From Epiperipatus broadwayi (lineage: Eukaryota; Onychophora; Udeonychophora; Euonychophora; Peripatidae), in contig JAQFVV010000564.1 in the NCBI GenBank assembly GCA_028023455.1, positions 310,001 through 374,000 of the forward strand: 64,000 bases of DNA, read 5' to 3'. How positions within the stretch are numbered: position 1 is the first letter of the stretch; each line of letters begins with the position of its first letter. Below are positions 59,901 to 64,000 of this stretch, piece by piece. The notes beneath the pieces are model-generated. The model ran no database searches. It was not told the DNA's origin and was given only the letters and a program-made list of their open reading frames with translations. A program made the position numbers and the translations under genes.

Positions 59901-61877
59901 TGAAGAAAAGAAGAAAGTAATACCACTTAAAACTTTATGTATTAATCTATGTGCTATTATTAATAATTAAATATGTTTAGTAAGTTTAAATAAAGTTTGA
60001 ATTTTTTTTAAAACCTCTAACAATTAATATTAGATGATGGAAGTATTCAAACATATAATTGCAATGCCATAATGTGATCTAATGATAAAAGTATAAATTC
60101 ATTTGCATGCATTGTAAATATAAAATATTTATTTACATCCTTATCAGGTGAATAAATATTTTACAACTGCTTTGTATATTCTGATTTTATAATATCTTTC
60201 ATTAATTTTATTTTGACAGATCAACTTTATAATGACTAATAGTAAATTAATTATTTCATCCATTTCAAACTTATTTATTATAATGTGGGTGACCTTTTAT
60301 TAGTAATATAGTAAATAATCACAGACTTACATAAATGACAATTTGACTAAGCTAGTTCTGTTATATGTCATCTTGCTGTATTTTTTATCAACTTTTATCA
60401 TCATCTGATTCATTCTCACAAACTAAAGTTGCTGTATTGATTTACAATTGATCCTTTTATTCAACTTATAAATGTGAATATATTGGAGGTTCCAAATAAA
60501 TGAATAATGAATACTAAACACTGCTAAAATACACATCAACAATTTCATATACCTCTATAAACGATCCTCTATTCTTACTTTAAATGATCAAATTTCAATG
60601 TTAAAAGTTGTTCTCTATATAAGTGAAAGGTTCTGCAACTCCTTTCTTAGTCACATTTTTATATAAGTTGAATTCCCATTTAATGTATATTAAGCATTAA
60701 AGAATATGCCAGAAATGAAAATGTTTTTTTTTTTAATCAATAAAAATAAACATTAAAATATAAATGACATTTACTGGATGTGAAACTACAATGATTCATA
60801 GTTATGTTGATTTAGATGTTAAATTCTTTGAAGTTTTTGTACTTCATATATTGCTAAGAAATATTTAATAATTCTAAAATTTACTTAATTTAGCTTTATG
60901 AGACTTAGATAAAGTTTTTATATTTTCTTCTTTTTTTTAAATTATAAATATATGATTGCTTACTATTGTAGAACCTATATTTTATTTGGATTTCACCAGA
61001 TTGTTTGTGCTAGCTCGGTAATAACCGGTGTTGCTAGATCCTGTCTGCATACATAGAAAAATCAGAAAACTCTATTCACATTTTTCATCATGAAAAGTTT
61101 TATATTAACATATATATTTAAAGAAAGTGTAATTCATTTAAATGTAAATAAAGCATTGATCAACAATTATAAAATTATTGGCTTGTTTATTTTCACTGAT
61201 TCATGATTGACCTAAAACTTAGAGGAAAATAAATTGTATCAGTTGCCAGTTCTATTTAGATCTTCCAAATCAATGATAACTGTTTTATAAATCTTAGTTA
61301 GATAAATAATTTACAGCCTTTATCAGATAAGGCAATCAACTTTGCTCTAAAATTACTTTAAATATAAAATAAGAGATTTTCATCATGTAATGTATATAAA
61401 ATATTTAACCATGTGTTATATTTTAGTCGTCAAATTTATCTCACTTCTTTGAATGTGTAATAGCTTATTTAATTTTCATATTTTCATCTTAATTAAATCT
61501 TCATATTATTTGTGTGATCTATTCATGCATACACACATATATTAATCTTATTATATGCATGATAAAGTGTATTGTGAATCCTCTGATCATCTTCATATTT
61601 TCAAAACCCCAGTTTTTTATTTTTGTTGTATTTAATCTTCTCTATATGAAAGCTTTTGCTTTCAATTGATCTATCATGTCCTCTACTTGCAGTCCAGATT
61701 ATTCCCTTTTTTTATTTCTATTTCATCTCATGGCTATCTCTTTCATTCTTTACAATATGCATTAAACATATATTAGAAAAACGTTTTTTTTATATTAATC
61801 TTTATTATTTTTACAATTCCAAATGTGAATATGTTCGCACTTACATAATAATTATATATATATATATATATCTTTAG

Positions 61878-61958
61878 AGGATGTTCATTGTTTTGGAAGG
61901 GACAACTGCTTTCCTTTAGCCTTTGGAGTGCCTGCAATTTTGATGATTGTAGCAATAG
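61878..61958 (+). CDS. SLC15A: POT/SLC15 peptide transporter, exon F (TM6)
   Basis: Completes a Glu codon from exon E and encodes DVHCFGRDNCFPLAFGVPAI then LMIVAI, ending in phase 1. PEPT1 has QQCGIHSKQACYPLAFGVPAALMAVALIVF, so the Cys pair of the TM5-TM6 loop and the PLAFGVPA core of TM6 are conserved. The acceptor is TATCTTTAG and the donor ATAG|GTAAGT. The remaining two thirds of the protein (TM7-12 and the extracellular domain) must lie beyond the window. Confidence 0.93.
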
Positions 61959-62399
61959 GTAAGTTTTCTTACAGTTGTAGAATTGATGATAGTAATTATA
62001 AATATGGCTTGTTAAATATCTTATTCTATTCAATATTTTTTATTATTTTTAGAAATTCATTATTATGTTGTTACATGAAAGCTGTTTTTGTTTTCAATAT
62101 TTGATATTTAATGTTACCCAAGACTGAAAATAAAGATAGATGTCACTGCTGTATAATGCAAAGATTGAAAGTGTTTTGCCATTTTAAATATAGAAGTAAA
62201 AAAAATTTTGTTGTAGATTTACTATAAGGAGGTTTTATAACTAAGTTGTACATAAGATTAGTTGGTTTATAGTAATTTTGCTACTAAAGAATTTTTTAAT
62301 TTATGAAAGGAAGCGATTTATTTGCGAAAGAAGATAACTTTTTGAGGCCTAAGATAGGGAAACACGTGTTTATTGATCACCATTGAAAGAAAGTAAAGT
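61959..62399 (+). other. Start of transporter intron 6
   Basis: Follows the GTAAGT donor. Nothing identifiable before the CR1-like element begins. Confidence 0.6.
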
Positions 62400-64000
62400 T
62401 TGTCTTCTTTTGTATAAAAGGGTTTGAAGAGTAGAAGAGGAAGCATAAAGTTAAATATGGAGTATGGGACTTGGGAAAAATAAGAAATATGGATTGCATT
62501 TGTATCCCACAATGCATATATAATGGTTAGAAAGAAATTAGGCATGCTGTGGGAGTGTACCATATGTGATGAGGTTCATCATTTGAAATGGCTTAAATAA
62601 GACTTAAAAGGTTGTAACAGGTTTATGGTTGTGAAGATAGTATGTAAGTGTGATAAAAGTGGTGAAAAAGTGGTTTCTAAATGTAAATAACTTAAAAAGA
62701 AAGCCAGGAGGAATGGAGCCCGATGTAATTGAGGAAGATAGAATAGATTAGGTTTTCAGTGGAGTAACAAGAGATATGGATGAAAAAATAGGTGGTGCAG
62801 TGGAGATGGTTAGCTAAAGAATAAGATAAAGGATGTAGAAGCAAAATTAAAATTGTTAGAGATGAAGTATGAGCAGATAAAGGAATTATTAAATAGGCAT
62901 GATAAGGAAGAAATAGATAAAGAAGTCCAGAAAGTGGAAGAGAATGTTATGGAAAAAGTAGGGAAAGTAAACTATGAACAGTATTGATAGGAAATTCGCT
63001 AACTAGAAAATGTGGAGATATAATTGCAAAGGAAAATAGGAACAGATATGTAAAAATATATCTGCTTGAAGCTAGAATTAGAGGTGTTACAGAAAAGGTA
63101 AAGAAACAAGGGAGTAGAGATATGAATGTTATGGTAGAGATAAATAATTTGTCAGAATCATCAGGGAGAGTAATGGATGAGTATATAGAATTGATTGGGA
63201 ATTTGAGTAAGATTAAAGGAAGAGTAGGAATAGTTGAATTATTATAAGATTTGACAATAGGTATATGTTAGATAGGGCATGTTCTATAAATGAGAGATTC
63301 AAAAAATTGTGTGAGAGAAATGATGTTATATTTGTGGATGCATGAGATTTTTTTATTAGTAAGAGGGAGTTATGTAGTAAAAATGGATTGCACTTAGCAA
63401 AACAAGGAAGTGAAGTATTAGGAAGTTTGATTTATAAAGAATATGGTTTGGGGAACTTATAAAGGGGGATGGGGTTTGAATTGCATTATCAGAAAAAAGA
63501 AAAAATGGACAGGATGTAAGAAATAAACAAAGGGTAGCTGATTTAAACATAAATATAGATGTGGAGAGGGAATAGGTTTGGAAAATTAGTGGTAAGCAAA
63601 TGATTTATAAATGTAATGGAGAAGAAAGAGTCAAAAGAATTAATAAAAGAGTAGTTAGGAAAGAAGAAGTTGTTAAAATTGAATATTTGAATATGAAAAG
63701 TGGTAAGAGACTAGAAAAGTGGCTGGAATTAAACAAAGCAGTATTAAATGTAGAGCTTGAGGTACTAGCAGTAATGGAAACATATCTAAGAGAAGAACCT
63801 ATACTGTAAGATTTGGTTGGCAGAGTTTAAATAGAAAAGAAAAAGAAACAAAAAGAATTGGTAGTGGTATAGAAGTTATGTCAAAAAATATTTAATACTG
63901 TTAAATGTTAAGAACATTTGTGGTTTGAGATAAGGTTAGGAAGACAAGAATGAATAGTGCCTATAGTATGTGTATAGCCACTGGAAATAGCCAAACTATA
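62400..64000 (+). mobile_element. CR1-like LINE, 5' part, runs off the window
   Basis: In order: a possible Cys/His finger (CTICDEVHH near 62556, CKCDKSG near 62650), a charged coiled-coil stretch (about 62860-62970), an SGNH-hydrolase-like domain (62976-63460) and the opening of an APE-type endonuclease ORF (EYLNMKSGKRLEKWLEL and LAVMETYLREE, 63680-63800). This arrangement is known from ORF1/ORF2 of CR1-group LINEs. The left border is approximate. Stops and small indels interrupt it, so this copy is inactive. Confidence 0.6.
62976..63460 (+). pseudogene. LINE ORF1 SGNH/esterase-like domain
   Basis: VLIGNSLTRKCGD provides the nucleophile block (GDS in most members, GNS here); VMVEINNLSES corresponds to the GxN block; after a stop at 63245, RYMLDRACSINERFKKLCE and VIFVDA follow; and NGLHLAKQGSEVLG supplies the DxxH block with His kept. 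The role of this domain in LINEs is not settled; esterase activity and nucleic-acid binding have been proposed. Stops at 63245 and about 63344 break the frame. Confidence 0.6.

Larger units (their letters stand above)
50433..61877 (+). other. Transporter intron 5 (11,445 bp)
   Basis: Bounded by GTAACT and ATCTTTAG. Elements are listed separately. The stretches 50433-50914, 56635-57551, 57964-58297 and 60000-61877 are AT-rich with no identifiable gene or bounded repeat; a TA microsatellite lies just before exon F. Confidence 0.7.

Overview
The window looks like one stretch of a large, AT-rich invertebrate nuclear genome. The evidence is spliced exons with GT/AG borders, introns of 3.5 to 24 kb, and dense decayed retroelements (RTE-type and CR1-like LINEs, a Ty3/gypsy LTR element, a Penelope-like element, hAT DNA transposons, foldback elements and tRNA-derived SINEs). 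I cannot name the species; a protostome such as an arthropod or mollusc fits the mix, but that is inference. Nothing suggests bacteria, plasmid or phage.

Host gene: six plus-strand exons (3914-3989, 8988-9126, 12679-12762, 26003-26102, 50342-50432, 61878-61958) join in consistent phases into about 190 codons of a proton-coupled oligopeptide transporter (POT/SLC15 family, PEPT1/PEPT2-like). They cover transmembrane segments 1 to 6, including the ExxER motif, the TM2 histidine and both PTR2 family signatures. The 5' end (start codon) and the C-terminal half lie in exons not seen here. 571 coding bases are spread over 58 kb.

Layout: 1-3.9 kb holds a minus-strand LINE tail and a hAT-like terminus. 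Intron 1 (4-9 kb) holds a foldback element and decayed minus-strand reading frames of unknown origin. Intron 2 (9.1-12.7 kb) holds a foldback, a minus-strand BED/hAT-type transposase relic, a foldback with hammerhead-ribozyme-like motifs, and an RTE tail. Intron 3 (12.8-26.0 kb) holds RTE copy 1 with an 11-bp target-site duplication, several tandem duplications, and a cluster of two foldbacks near 24.2-25.0 kb. Intron 4 (26.1-50.3 kb) holds a gypsy element (32412-40735) with a 4-bp target-site duplication; its 5' LTR was later split by a hAT transposon. It also holds a Penelope-like fragment with a GIY-YIG nuclease and a near-perfect hairpin. Intron 5 (50.4-61.9 kb) holds RTE copy 2, which is almost intact (one frame, two stops), a 476-bp tandem array that switches orientation, a hAT miniature element with an 8-bp target-site duplication, an old RTE copy and a SINE. 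Intron 6 onward holds a CR1-like LINE running off the window.

No new multi-gene system is visible. The most interesting signals are structural: ribozyme-like motifs next to Penelope-related sequences, a stop codon shared by two RTE copies, the orientation switch at an 11-bp homology inside the 476-bp array, nested palindromes, and a gypsy LTR with a palindromic splice-donor consensus in sense orientation inside a host intron.
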